From NCBI GenBank assembly GCA_002402965.1, contig DHGW01000027.1, positions 1-54,885 on the forward strand: 54,885 nt of DNA. The letters run 5' to 3'. A program made the position numbers and the translations under genes. The first letter of the stretch is position 1; each line of letters begins with the position of its first letter. Origin of the DNA: Bacteroidales bacterium UBA4788. Its GTDB lineage: Bacteria > Bacteroidota > Bacteroidia > Bacteroidales > VadinHA17. Below are positions 26,215 to 35,402 of the stretch, in pieces. The notes below the pieces were generated by a model. That model had not been told where the DNA came from. It saw nothing but the letters and a program-made list of their open reading frames with translations, and did no database searches.

Positions 26215-28167
26215 TCATATTTTATTTTCTGGATAATTCTTTTCAAGAAGGGTGAAGATGCGGAGTATCTCTCCAACGCTCCATGCCTGTGATATTGCAC
26301 CCCTTGGCGAATGCGGCGGATCACCGTCGTAAATCTCAGATATCGTGGATATTCCGGCTTCCGTCAGCGTCTCCTCGAATCCCATAATAAGTTTTCGTAT
26401 GCGGGATACCCCTCCTTCTCCGTATACTCTCAGCCATCCGTCACAGAAAGGTCCCAACAGCCATGGCCAGACGGTGCCCTGGTGATAGGCCCGGTCACGC
26501 GTATCCTGGTCACCACAGTAGATACCCTGGTACCCCTCCTCCGAGGGCGACAGTGTGCGCAGTCCCCTGGGGGTGACCAGCATTCGGTTGACGATATCCA
26601 GGATACTCTTCATCTGCTCCCTGGTAAGCATTGTATAGGGAAGTGAGGTGGCCAGGACCATGTTCGGCCTTATCTGCATATTCCTCTTCTCATTGTCGTT
26701 CACATAGTCTGCCAGGTAACCGAGTTCCTCATCCCAGAAGGTCTCGATGAATGACCTGCTGATAAGTTCCGGAAGAGCCTCCCACTCCTTCACGAAGGAC
26801 CTGTCATGTGCTGCCCGTGCACAGTCGAGTGAGTAAGACATTGCATTGTACCACAGTGCGTTGATCTCCACGGCAAAGCCGTCACGGGGTGTAACCGGGC
26901 TACCTTTGACCACGGCATCCATCCATGTCAGTGCCTTTCCCGGAGCCCCTGAATATATCAGTCCGTTCTCCCTCATACGGATACCGAAGGAGGTGCCTGA
27001 ACGGTATGCTGTCAGCACATCCTTCATCGCCGCCCCGTAACGCTTCCAGGTCTCCTTGTGATCCAGACCGTAGCTGAAGAGTGCCTGGAAGAACCAGAGA
27101 GGAGCATCTACACTGTTGAATGCCGGGTTGTCATTGTCACCCATGTTAGGGAAGAGACCGCCCTTCATGCGGCGTACCTGAGTGTCGAGCACTGCAGCAT
27201 ACAGATCCTCGGAGGTGCGTGCCAGCGCCAGTCCGGGCAATGAGATGAAGGTATCACGTCCCCATGAACCAAACCAGTGATAACCGGCTATGATATTAGT
27301 GTCTTCACCTCGCTTCTCAATGAACTGCTGCGAGGCATTTCGCAGGCAGTTGCCAAAGTTGCTGCGCGGGATCTTGGTAGCGACGGTGCGGGTGAACCTG
27401 GCCTTTAATCCTGCATGTTTCTCTTCTTTGGTTGAAATTGAAAAGACTATTACATCACCCTTCGCTGCAGTCATCTCAAAAAAGCCCGGGACGAACAGGT
27501 CCTCCGAATAGTCATACCCGCGCTTCTGCTCCTCAACATACTCAACGCCGAGATGCCAGTCAGGCACGGAAACAAACTCCGCCTTGCAGGAGAGCTGCAT
27601 GTGCAGCCATGGAAACCCGTCATACATGCGTATCTTCACCCCGTGAGACACCGGCTCTGTCCGTGTGTTGGCCCACATGTTGGCATGCGTCAGCTGATGT
27701 ATGTTCCTGAACGCAAGGAAAGGTCTCAACTGCAATTTTACCGGCTCATCCGCGGCAATTATAGTGTACCGTATCAGTAACTCCTCTTCATAGTGTACCA
27801 GTATACGTTCCTGTTTCAGGATAACATTCCCTACCCTGTAAGTCATTCCGGGAATATCCTGAATATCAAAGTCTTCGACGTATTTGTGTCCTTTGGGGCT
27901 GTAATGCTCGCCATGGTACTTATGAATCCCCGTGTTGAAACTCTGGCCGTTGCTGACCACTGTGGCATCAACAGCCGAGAGGAGCACGTGCCTTTCACCT
28001 CCAAGTTCATCCACGGGACATACAAGCCAGCCGTGATACTTGCGGGTATTGCATCCAACGATTGTGGTTGAGGAATAACTGCCGGCCCTGTTGCTGCGTA
28101 AAATCTCACGGCTCAGTGAATACTCAAGGTTAACAACCTGAGCTTTATCGAACTTAATGTATCCCAT
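26215..28167 (-). CDS. amylo-alpha-1,6-glucosidase (glycogen debranching, GH133)
   Basis: This 650-residue protein has the GDE N-terminal domain (1 to about 240: SNRAGSYSSTTIVGCNTRKYHGWL) and the C-terminal (alpha/alpha)6 barrel (about 270-640: GYHWFGSWGRDTFISLPGLAL, DAPLWFFQALF, GTVWPWLLGPFCDGWL). It should remove alpha-1,6-linked glucose at branch points. There is no signal peptide, so it acts inside the cell. It is the first gene of the leftward operon; the 264-base space upstream, shared with a divergent lipoprotein gene, shows no clear TAnnTTTG box for it. Confidence 0.95.
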   Translation of the reverse strand: MGYIKFDKAQVVNLEYSLSREILRSNRAGSYSSTTIVGCNTRKYHGWLVCPVDELGGERHVLLSAVDATVVSNGQSFNTGIHKYHGEHYSPKGHKYVEDFDIQDIPGMTYRVGNVILKQERILVHYEEELLIRYTIIAADEPVKLQLRPFLAFRNIHQLTHANMWANTRTEPVSHGVKIRMYDGFPWLHMQLSCKAEFVSVPDWHLGVEYVEEQKRGYDYSEDLFVPGFFEMTAAKGDVIVFSISTKEEKHAGLKARFTRTVATKIPRSNFGNCLRNASQQFIEKRGEDTNIIAGYHWFGSWGRDTFISLPGLALARTSEDLYAAVLDTQVRRMKGGLFPNMGDNDNPAFNSVDAPLWFFQALFSYGLDHKETWKRYGAAMKDVLTAYRSGTSFGIRMRENGLIYSGAPGKALTWMDAVVKGSPVTPRDGFAVEINALWYNAMSYSLDCARAAHDRSFVKEWEALPELISRSFIETFWDEELGYLADYVNDNEKRNMQIRPNMVLATSLPYTMLTREQMKSILDIVNRMLVTPRGLRTLSPSEEGYQGIYCGDQDTRDRAYHQGTVWPWLLGPFCDGWLRVYGEGGVSRIRKLIMGFEETLTEAGISTISEIYDGDPPHSPRGAISQAWSVGEILRIFTLLEKNYPENKI

Positions 28168-28431
28168 AATTTAAGGAGTTCCGTTTAACTGCTAAAAAAA
28201 GCAAGAAAATATACTATCAATTTAATAACAAATCGTTTCAAGTGCAAAGAAAAGCAAAAAAATCAGATTTATAATCTGTCGCCGGGAACCGGAACAGACC
28301 CTGAACGGTCTGAAAAATAGATATCTTTACACTCCGTAAAGAGAACCAGTGCGAGTTTAAAAAGTTCGGCAGTTATGAAAGTAAATTTAAAAGAATCTGA
28401 ACAAAAATTGTTTTATGTAATATTTGACGTC

Positions 28432-29604
28432 ATGAGCAAAAAAATGATACTGGTCCTGCTTGCATCTGTCCTTCTGATGACCGGTTGCAGGAAGGGAAGT
28501 TTTAGTGTCAGCGGAACCATTGAAGGTGCCGGAGACAGCGATTATCTTCTGCTCAGGGAGGTGAAGCCCGGATTTCTGGAGCCGGTTGATTCGGTTGTGC
28601 CGGGTAAAGACGGCAGGTTCAGCTTCAGGTCTGAAACGGAATGGCCCGCCTTTTTCATGCTCAGCATGGACGATGACGACTTTCTTACCCTTCTCGTTTC
28701 GCCGGGCGAAAAGATTGAGGTGCATGCTGCACGTAACGCGATGGCAGAGCCGCAGCAGGTGAAGGGATCGGAAGGCACTTCAGAAATCATTTCATTCAGA
28801 AAAGATCACGAGGTTGTCATGGCCGAGCTTAAGCACCTGACGGATATATACAACGACAGCATCGACAGCCCTTCTCTGCCCCTGCTGATGGACAGTCTCG
28901 ACAGGCGTGCGGCAGATATTGTCACCGCCTTCCGCGAAAAAGCGCTCAACCTCCTGGAAGAGAACAAAACATCAATGGTGTCTGTCTACCTGCTGAACCA
29001 GCAGGTGGTGCCTGGCCTGCAGCTCTTTGATCCTGCGAAGAACCCGGAGGTTTTCTACAGTGTCGACTCGACGCTCTATACCCTCTTCCCCGGGTCTGAC
29101 CTGGTACTTGACCTCCATACTTTCGTGGCGGGACTGAGAAAGAGCGTTTCGGTGGGCAAAAGAGCCGGAGAACCGCCGGTAGCCGGAGAGATGCTGCCTG
29201 AGATTGTCCTCCCTGATCCTGATGGTGATACACTGCGCCTCTCGTCCATGAAAGGAAAAGTGGTGCTGGTTGACTTCTGGGCTGCCTGGTGCCCGCCATG
29301 CCGTGAGGAAAATCCCAACCTCGTCAGACTGTATGACATGTACCACTGGCGAGGATTCGACATCTTCCAGGTATCGCTCGACCTGAGGAAAGAGGATTGG
29401 ACCGATGCCATAAGGAAAGACAGGCTGGGACAATGGAAACATGTCAGTGACCTACGTTACCGCGACTCTGAGGTGGTGAAGCAGTTCGGCCTGTCGGAGA
29501 TACCCGCCAGCTTCCTCATTGATCGGGAGGGAAAAGTGATAGCAGTCAATCTGAGAGGCGATGATCTGCGGAAAAAACTGGATGAAGTGCTGGGAGAACA
29601 GTAG
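28432..29604 (+). CDS. DUF4369-thioredoxin lipoprotein (TlpA-like)
   Basis: This 390-residue protein begins MSKKMILVLLASVLLMTGC, a lipobox with Cys19. A beta-rich DUF4369-like domain (about 22-110: SVSGTIEGAGDSDYLLLREV) is followed by a helical linker and a thioredoxin fold (about 250-385) with the intact site WCPPC (Cys287, Cys290). Such proteins act as envelope thiol-disulfide reductases. The start at 28432 gives the signal peptide; an ATG at 28375 would add 19 charged residues. The upstream region holds two short inverted repeats (28264-28278 and 28295-28312) and a TATCTTTA box at 28322-28329 without a good -33 element. Confidence 0.92.
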   Translation: MSKKMILVLLASVLLMTGCRKGSFSVSGTIEGAGDSDYLLLREVKPGFLEPVDSVVPGKDGRFSFRSETEWPAFFMLSMDDDDFLTLLVSPGEKIEVHAARNAMAEPQQVKGSEGTSEIISFRKDHEVVMAELKHLTDIYNDSIDSPSLPLLMDSLDRRAADIVTAFREKALNLLEENKTSMVSVYLLNQQVVPGLQLFDPAKNPEVFYSVDSTLYTLFPGSDLVLDLHTFVAGLRKSVSVGKRAGEPPVAGEMLPEIVLPDPDGDTLRLSSMKGKVVLVDFWAAWCPPCREENPNLVRLYDMYHWRGFDIFQVSLDLRKEDWTDAIRKDRLGQWKHVSDLRYRDSEVVKQFGLSEIPASFLIDREGKVIAVNLRGDDLRKKLDEVLGEQ

Positions 29605-29650
29605 CCAATCCCGTTTTTTAGTTTATTTGTACCTGAAATATAAATAAGGA

Positions 29651-30805
29651 ATGAAGAGGTTTGCTTCAGTGCTTCTGGCCGCATCACTTCTTGCAGGTTG
29701 CAGCAGCGAAAATAAAGTAACAATTAAAGGCACCTTCTCCGAAGTGATGGAGGGAATGGTCTACCTTGACCAGTCAGAAGTGGACCATGGAACAAGAGTC
29801 GACTCGGCTGAGATAAAAGGTGGCCGGTTCAAATTCGTCACCGGGGTGACAGGCCCGGAGTTTTACCAGGTAAGGTTCCCGAACAACGAATTCGTCGGAC
29901 TGCTGGTCATGCCCGGTGAAAAGATTTCAATTGAATTCGGCAAGCCGCCCCTGGCAATGAATTACACAGTAATGGGTTCGCCCGGATCAGAAGATATCAG
30001 GTTCCTTGACCAGCAACTGGTTATAACCAAGACCAGGCTCGATTCCGTCAGGAACATTTATTCCGCCCTTGGCAGTGAAGAGCTTGCCGTACGCGGACCT
30101 GAGCTGGATAACGCATTCGTTGATATAGTGAATTCCCAGCGCATGTTCAATATCAAGTTCATCCTTGAGAATATGAGCTCCATGTCAGCCATCCAGGCTC
30201 TTTACCAGAGGCTCGATGAAAACACTTACGTCCTGTATCAGCCCCGCGACCTGCAGTATCTTAAGATCGTCTCTGACTCGCTCTCAGTGAAATATCCCGT
30301 ATCGCGCCATGTGCGTGCACTGAAGGAGAATGTCACCTCTGAGCTGAATAAGATGTATCTTGACCGGGTTGCCAGCCTGGCATCGCAGTTGCCTTCAACC
30401 AGCAGCACTCCGGAGTTGCCTGACATAAACGGCAGGATGCGGAGTGTCTCTTCTCTGAAAGGCAGTTATGTACTTGTCTCATTCTGGAGTACAACCTCGG
30501 AGGCGAGCATGAATGAGCTGCCCCTGCTGAAAACGATCTATGAAGCCTGCCACCGTAAAGGACTCGAGATCTTCCAGATCAGCCTTGATCCGGATGAGGA
30601 GAGATGGAAGAATATCGTCCGTTTCGAGGAGATACCCTGGATCAGCGTCAGGGAAACAGACCCGCAGAATCCCTTATATGCAAGGCTTTTGAATATCACG
30701 AAGCTGCCTTCGAACCTTCTTTATGACCCTGAGGGAAACATCATCAACACCAACCTCACGGGCCGTAACCTCACTATAAGAATGGACCAGCTCTTCAATA
30801 AATAG
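29651..30805 (+). CDS. DUF4369-thioredoxin-fold lipoprotein lacking both active Cys
   Basis: This 384-residue paralogue of the preceding gene starts MKRFASVLLAASLLAGC (Cys17 lipobox). It has the same two-domain plan, with DUF4369 near 22-110 and a thioredoxin fold near 250-380. Where the neighbour has WCPPC, this protein has TSEAS: both Cys are Ser (283 and 286). The later KLPSNLLYDPEG keeps the structural cis-Pro region. It therefore cannot do dithiol chemistry at the usual site and may bind or hold a partner. The frame is intact and the gene lies 46 bases after its paralogue, so it is not obviously a pseudogene. Confidence 0.88.
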   Translation: MKRFASVLLAASLLAGCSSENKVTIKGTFSEVMEGMVYLDQSEVDHGTRVDSAEIKGGRFKFVTGVTGPEFYQVRFPNNEFVGLLVMPGEKISIEFGKPPLAMNYTVMGSPGSEDIRFLDQQLVITKTRLDSVRNIYSALGSEELAVRGPELDNAFVDIVNSQRMFNIKFILENMSSMSAIQALYQRLDENTYVLYQPRDLQYLKIVSDSLSVKYPVSRHVRALKENVTSELNKMYLDRVASLASQLPSTSSTPELPDINGRMRSVSSLKGSYVLVSFWSTTSEASMNELPLLKTIYEACHRKGLEIFQISLDPDEERWKNIVRFEEIPWISVRETDPQNPLYARLLNITKLPSNLLYDPEGNIINTNLTGRNLTIRMDQLFNK

Positions 30806-30812
30806 CGGGATA

Positions 30813-31559
30813 TTGGAAGTTCGAAAATCATATTTCGCATCTGACTTTCACCTGGGACTGGCGGCAGGAACCGATCCGCATGAACGGGAGCAGCGGGTAA
30901 TCAGCTGGCTCGACCGCGTGTCAGCCGATGCGGAATCAATATGGTTGCTGGGCGATATCTTCGATTTCTGGTGGGAATACAGGAAAGTGGTTCCCAAAGG
31001 TTTCACGAGATTTTTAGGCAGGCTGGCTTCTCTCACAGACAGCGGCATCCCGGTTCATATCTTCACCGGCAATCACGATATGTGGATGAAAGGGTACCTC
31101 GCCGAAGAGTGTGGTGTAACAGTCCATTATGAGCCTCTTTCGACGGAGATTGGCGGAGAGCTCTTTTATCTGGCTCACGGCGAAGGCCTGGGAAGCAGGA
31201 GCATTGGAGGCAGGATACTGTTCGCAGTGTTCCGCAACAGGATTGCCCGCGTGCTCTTTTCAGCCATTCATCCACGGTGGGGTGTGGGAATAGGGCATGC
31301 CTGGTCAAAGAGCAGCAGGCTGGCGAAACATGTTTCGCTGCCCTTCATGGGAGAGGCTAAGGAGGACCTTATAAGGCATACCCGGAACCTTGCCGCCGAA
31401 GGATGCAGGGCAAAGTACTTCATCTACGGCCACAGGCACCTGCCATTGACATTTGATGAGGAAGGAAGAAGGATGATCATCCTGGGCGACTGGTTCAGCT
31501 GCCGCACAAGTTATGCCGTCTATGACGGAAAGGACCTTACACTGGTCTGTGAAGATTAA
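30813..31559 (+). CDS. UDP-2,3-diacylglucosamine diphosphatase, LpxH-like
   Basis: This 248-residue metallophosphatase has all ligand motifs: SDFHLG, GDIFDFWWEY, TGNHDMW, AHGEG and YGHRHLP. LpxH removes UMP from UDP-diacylglucosamine in lipid A synthesis, at the inner face of the cytoplasmic membrane; the FWWEY stretch is typical of the LpxH branch. The start is TTG at 30813, seven bases after the previous stop, because no ATG lies before the DxH motif. Other metallophosphatase roles cannot be excluded, so I give no symbol. Confidence 0.88.
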   Translation: MEVRKSYFASDFHLGLAAGTDPHEREQRVISWLDRVSADAESIWLLGDIFDFWWEYRKVVPKGFTRFLGRLASLTDSGIPVHIFTGNHDMWMKGYLAEECGVTVHYEPLSTEIGGELFYLAHGEGLGSRSIGGRILFAVFRNRIARVLFSAIHPRWGVGIGHAWSKSSRLAKHVSLPFMGEAKEDLIRHTRNLAAEGCRAKYFIYGHRHLPLTFDEEGRRMIILGDWFSCRTSYAVYDGKDLTLVCED

Positions 31560-31571
31560 AATTTCCGCTGC

Positions 31572-32708
31572 TTACTTTACTGTTTGAGTCTTGTACCCCT
31601 TGGCACTAACCCTGACCGTCACGGTATAGTAGGCATACTGGTCGTTGATCTGGTCGAACTTGTAGGTGAGCCTGTTCCCTGACCTGCGGGCCATTTCAAG
31701 CAGTCCCATATAGCCGGTGGATATTTTTGACATATCCTGCCCCATCAGCGCAACTTTCAGCAGCTTCTTCAGTCCCGCTTCGTCGTACCTGTTGACCATG
31801 TCAAGCTTTTGCGTGAGATGATCAATATCGCTTAGTCTGAGGAGGTTCCCCGATGTGATTATGAAAGATGCCGGGGTCTTCCTGATCATGGCCAGGGGAA
31901 TACCGTACTGTTTTTCGGCCTCGAAGCCCGGACTGTGCTGGGCAACATTCTGAAGCAGTTCAATAAGTGCTGCGAATACGCGCTTGTGGAGGTTTTGTTC
32001 CATCTCAGCCTCCCGCATGGAGGTTTCACTGAAATTCAGCAGTTCCTTGCTGATGGCATGGGTCATCGGACCTGCCCAAATGAAGAAGATATTATTCGAC
32101 TTCATCATCCTCTCAAGCTGTGCCACCTTCTTCGCATCGAAGGATTCCGGTGAACCTGCACTCTCGCTGATGTTTTTTCCTCCGGCATCAACTGTCTTGC
32201 TCAGGATGAAGTATGAATACTTTTCGTCTATCGGAAGGAAATCGTAGTCCAGCTTGTTGCCGGTCTTTCTTGCCATCTCCATGAGACCCAGACCGGCTCC
32301 GCCCTTCTTTCCGATTTTGGTATCCTGCAGCATTGTCCTGTAGACTTCTCTGATTGTGTCAGGATCAAGGCTGTTGATCTTTTCGAGGTTTTTCCTCAGG
32401 TCCCTTACCTCGCTTTTTTTGAGGGCATTGCCGGTGCTCACCGTGTAGCCGTCTGTCGTCTTGTTGTACACCACGAGGGATGTCACATCCTCACTCCTGG
32501 TGATGCCGTGTCTGGTTATGTTCTGAAGGTTCTCAAGAACGAACATGAAAAGACGTTTGCGGCCGAGGAGACTGAAGTCTGAAAACTCCATCTCACGCTC
32601 AAGCAGTGTGAGAAGGCTGACCGAGTTATCTCCGGTAACCTCGCCGCGGTAAGCGAACATCAGGTGTTCATCTGAAAGCTTCTGCCTAAGTTTGTTTATA
32701 AGTTCCAT
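31572..32708 (-). CDS. tandem-domain SiaB-family kinase-like protein (DUF6272)
   Basis: This 378-residue protein consists of two copies of one domain. Copy 1 (about 1-172) has ENLQN (59-63) and the Gly-rich KKGGAGLGL (134-142); copy 2 (about 190-367) has ELLQN (250-254) and STGYMGLLE (330-338). The Asn-containing helix and Gly loop are those of GHKL ATPases. SiaB in Pseudomonas aeruginosa phosphorylates SiaC, and Bacteroidota carry many SiaB-like proteins of about 180 residues, so this looks like a fusion of two. Copy 2 has lost most of the glycines of its loop and may not bind ATP. No partner gene lies beside it; a SiaC-type fragment is 11 kb away. Confidence 0.8.
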   Translation of the reverse strand: MELINKLRQKLSDEHLMFAYRGEVTGDNSVSLLTLLEREMEFSDFSLLGRKRLFMFVLENLQNITRHGITRSEDVTSLVVYNKTTDGYTVSTGNALKKSEVRDLRKNLEKINSLDPDTIREVYRTMLQDTKIGKKGGAGLGLMEMARKTGNKLDYDFLPIDEKYSYFILSKTVDAGGKNISESAGSPESFDAKKVAQLERMMKSNNIFFIWAGPMTHAISKELLNFSETSMREAEMEQNLHKRVFAALIELLQNVAQHSPGFEAEKQYGIPLAMIRKTPASFIITSGNLLRLSDIDHLTQKLDMVNRYDEAGLKKLLKVALMGQDMSKISTGYMGLLEMARRSGNRLTYKFDQINDQYAYYTVTVRVSAKGYKTQTVK

Positions 32709-32792
32709 ACATTCCGGTGAATAACATGATACCTTTCCCCGGAAGCAAAATAAGCAAAAAGAAACATGTGAAGCTACGGATGGGGTATTTTT

Positions 32793-34331
32793 TCATCCCG
32801 CCCAACCTTCCCGGTCGAGGTTACGGTAGTTAATAGCTTCAGACAGGTGATCGGGTCTGATCCTTTCGGCGTTGTCGAGATCGGCAATTGTTCTGGCCAC
32901 CTTAAGGATTCTGTCATAGGCTCTTGCCGACAGCCCTCGTCTCTCCATCGCCGCCCTGAGAAGTCTTCCCCCGGTATCGTCTATGTGGCAGTGGCGGCGT
33001 ATCATTGCAGGTGTCATCTGGGCATTGCTGTGAATGCCGTCGTTCCCGGCAAAGCGTGCTGCCTGTGTTTCCCTGGCACTTACAACACGCTTGCGTATAG
33101 CGGCCGAGCTCTCTGCGGGTGCTGCTTCCGCCAGGTTTTCATAATCCACCGGTACCACCTCGATGTGTATGTCTATGCGGTCAAGCAGCGGCCCGGAGAT
33201 GCGGCTGAGGTATTTCTGCACCATGCCCGGACCGCAGGTGCACTGTTTTGACGGATGGTTATAAAACCCGCACGGACAGGGGTTCATCGAAGCAATAAGC
33301 ATGACAGAGGCAGGGAAGTTGCAGCTCATCCTGGCCCGTGCGATGGTGATGACCCTGTCTTCCAGCGGCTGGCGCAACACCTCAAGAACGCTCCGTTTGA
33401 ATTCCGGCAGTTCATCAAGAAACAGTATGCCATTGTGTGCCAGGCTGATCTCTCCCGGCTGGGGCACCGATCCTCCGCCGACGAGGGCGATGTCAGAACT
33501 GGTGTGATGGGGGCTGCGGAAGGGACGGCGAATCATCAGCGGCAGGTGATTATCCATCCTGCCTGCCACTGAGTGGATCTTGGTTGTCTCAAGCGCCTCC
33601 CCGAGGGTGAGAGGCGGAAGTATCCCGGGCAAACGACGGGCGAGCATGGTCTTGCCTGAACCGGGCGGCCCGATCATTATGGCATTATGTGAGCCGGCCA
33701 CGGCCACCTCGAGTGCCCGCTTGACGTTCTCCTGCCCCTTTACATCAGAGAAGTCCGCATCATAGACATTACCCTCACGGCTGAACAGACTTTCCAGGTC
33801 GATTCTGAGAGGTTCGGGGGAGAGTTCACCATTCAGGTAAGCAAGCACCTGTCCCAGGCTGTTCACCCCGTAAACATCCATTCCATCAACCACGGCGGCT
33901 TCGGGGGCATTGGAAGCCGGAACCATCATCCCGCGGAAGCCCGACTCACGTGCCTGCAGCGCCATGGGCAGCACGCCGCGCACAGGTCTTACCGAGCCAT
34001 CGAGTGACAGCTCCCCGGTGAGGAGCATTCCATCCAGCCTGCCGCCGCTGACCAGCCCTGAGGCGACAAGGATGCCGACAGCGAGGGGCAGATCGTACGA
34101 TGATCCCTCCTTTCGTATGTCGGCCGGAGCCATGTTTATTATCACCTGTTTGCCGGGCCAGTGGAGACCAACGGCACGCAGTGCCGATTCAATGCGCTGC
34201 TGGCTCTCCTTGACGGCAGCATCAGGAAGCCCCACAAGCATATATCGCACTCCACGGGTGACATCCACCTCAATTGTAACCGGAACTGCTTCAATACCAA
34301 ACACGGCAGAACTGAAGGTCTTGACCAGCAT
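32793..34331 (-). CDS. comM: YifB/ComM-family Mg-chelatase-like AAA ATPase
   Basis: This 512-residue protein has an N-terminal Lon-like ChlI domain (1 to about 165), an AAA+ core with Walker A GPPGSGKTMLARRLP and Walker B ILFLDELPEF, and a C-terminal Mg-chelatase part with zinc-like Cys clusters (NPCPCGFYNHPSKQCTCGPG). In Vibrio and others ComM is a hexameric helicase that aids integration of incoming DNA during transformation. Here comF also occurs in the window, though 22 kb away. Length is normal. Confidence 0.94.
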   Translation of the reverse strand: MLVKTFSSAVFGIEAVPVTIEVDVTRGVRYMLVGLPDAAVKESQQRIESALRAVGLHWPGKQVIINMAPADIRKEGSSYDLPLAVGILVASGLVSGGRLDGMLLTGELSLDGSVRPVRGVLPMALQARESGFRGMMVPASNAPEAAVVDGMDVYGVNSLGQVLAYLNGELSPEPLRIDLESLFSREGNVYDADFSDVKGQENVKRALEVAVAGSHNAIMIGPPGSGKTMLARRLPGILPPLTLGEALETTKIHSVAGRMDNHLPLMIRRPFRSPHHTSSDIALVGGGSVPQPGEISLAHNGILFLDELPEFKRSVLEVLRQPLEDRVITIARARMSCNFPASVMLIASMNPCPCGFYNHPSKQCTCGPGMVQKYLSRISGPLLDRIDIHIEVVPVDYENLAEAAPAESSAAIRKRVVSARETQAARFAGNDGIHSNAQMTPAMIRRHCHIDDTGGRLLRAAMERRGLSARAYDRILKVARTIADLDNAERIRPDHLSEAINYRNLDREGWAG

Positions 34332-34401
34332 GATTCAGAATTTATGTTGCACACTAAAAGAGGAAATGCACCATAAATTTATGCAAACGGACTAAATCAT
34401 G

Positions 34402-34409
34402 CAAATATA
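34402..34409 (-). promoter_or_regulatory. possible -7 box for comM
   Basis: TATATTTG on the minus strand matches TAnnTTTG. It lies 70 bases before the comM start, in the 107-base gap after pirin, and has no clear -33 TTTG. Confidence 0.35.
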
Positions 34410-34438
34410 AAATCATGGCGTCTGCCGGGGTTGATATG

Positions 34439-35317
34439 TCACTCCTCCAGGTGGCCGAATTTGCCGCTCTCGACATCCTCGAATGCCTGGTATATTTCAG
34501 ATTTGGTGTTCATGACGAAGGGCCCGTGTGCAGCGATGGGCTCTCTGATAGGTTCTCCGCTGATTATCAGGACAATTGAGTCTTCTTCCGTCTCCACCGT
34601 GAATTGCTCGCCGTCATTCATGAAGAGGACAAAATGATCAGCCGGTACGGTATCGGTACTGTTGATCAGAACCTTTCCCTCAATTACAAGTGCAGCCGTG
34701 TTGTACCCGGCCGGGAACCCGAAATCAGCTTTTGCTCCCTTTTTAAGTCTTGCGTTCAGCATTGACATAGGGGTAAATGTTGAGGCAGGGCCCTTCACAT
34801 CATTGTAAGACCCGGCGATGACCTCAATCAAACCCTTGTTGCCAGGCAGAATGTATTTACCCATCTGATCATTTGTGATTGGCTGGTATTTTGGCGGGGA
34901 CATCTTGTCTTTTGCCGGCAGATTCACCCAGAGCTGTACCATGTGGAAGTCGCCGCCACTGCCAGCAAACTCCTTCTCGTGATACTCCTTGTGGAGAAGT
35001 CCCGATGATGCCGTCATCCACTGCACGTCGCCCTCACCTATCACCCCGCTGTTCCCGAAGCTGTCGTGATGCGCAATGCGGCCACGGTATGCTATGCTCA
35101 CCGTCTCGAAACCGCGGTGGGGATGCACTCCCACTCCTCTCGGCTTATCCGTGGGCGGGAAAAAGTACTTTGAGTTGTAGTCGAGGAGGATGAATGGATC
35201 CATCCGTGCCATTGAGAGCGGGTATACTCCCGGTATGAAGTTATGTACCCTGAAGCCGTCACCAACAAAATGGACTGGCGGCGGGGATATAATCTTTTCA
35301 ATATTTTTGGTTTTCAT
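34439..35317 (-). CDS. pirin family protein
   Basis: This 292-residue double cupin has the N-terminal metal site motifs HPHRGFETVSIAYRGRIAHHD and the later SSGLLHKEYHEKE, which supply three His and one Glu. Bacterial pirins of this class bind iron or another metal, and some oxidise quercetin; the role here is unknown. I start at 35317 (MKTKNIEKIISPPP), because the 55 residues upstream of it in frame lie across a palindrome and look non-coding. An inverted repeat touches the start codon. Confidence 0.93.
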   Translation of the reverse strand: MKTKNIEKIISPPPVHFVGDGFRVHNFIPGVYPLSMARMDPFILLDYNSKYFFPPTDKPRGVGVHPHRGFETVSIAYRGRIAHHDSFGNSGVIGEGDVQWMTASSGLLHKEYHEKEFAGSGGDFHMVQLWVNLPAKDKMSPPKYQPITNDQMGKYILPGNKGLIEVIAGSYNDVKGPASTFTPMSMLNARLKKGAKADFGFPAGYNTAALVIEGKVLINSTDTVPADHFVLFMNDGEQFTVETEEDSIVLIISGEPIREPIAAHGPFVMNTKSEIYQAFEDVESGKFGHLEE

Positions 35318-35344
35318 GTTGTTACTCTTTAATGAGTTAACAAC
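35318..35344 (-). promoter_or_regulatory. inverted repeat touching the pirin start codon
   Basis: On the plus strand GTTGTTACTC (35318-35327) pairs with GAGTTAACAAC (35334-35344) across a 6-base loop, with one bulged base. It ends at the base next to the pirin ATG. It may be an operator or an mRNA hairpin that affects initiation. Confidence 0.5.
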
Positions 35345-35402
35345 AGGAAAAACGATTTGTTCTTCTGCCAGCGGGTGGCTGATGAAGGGTTCAGACGACC
35401 TG

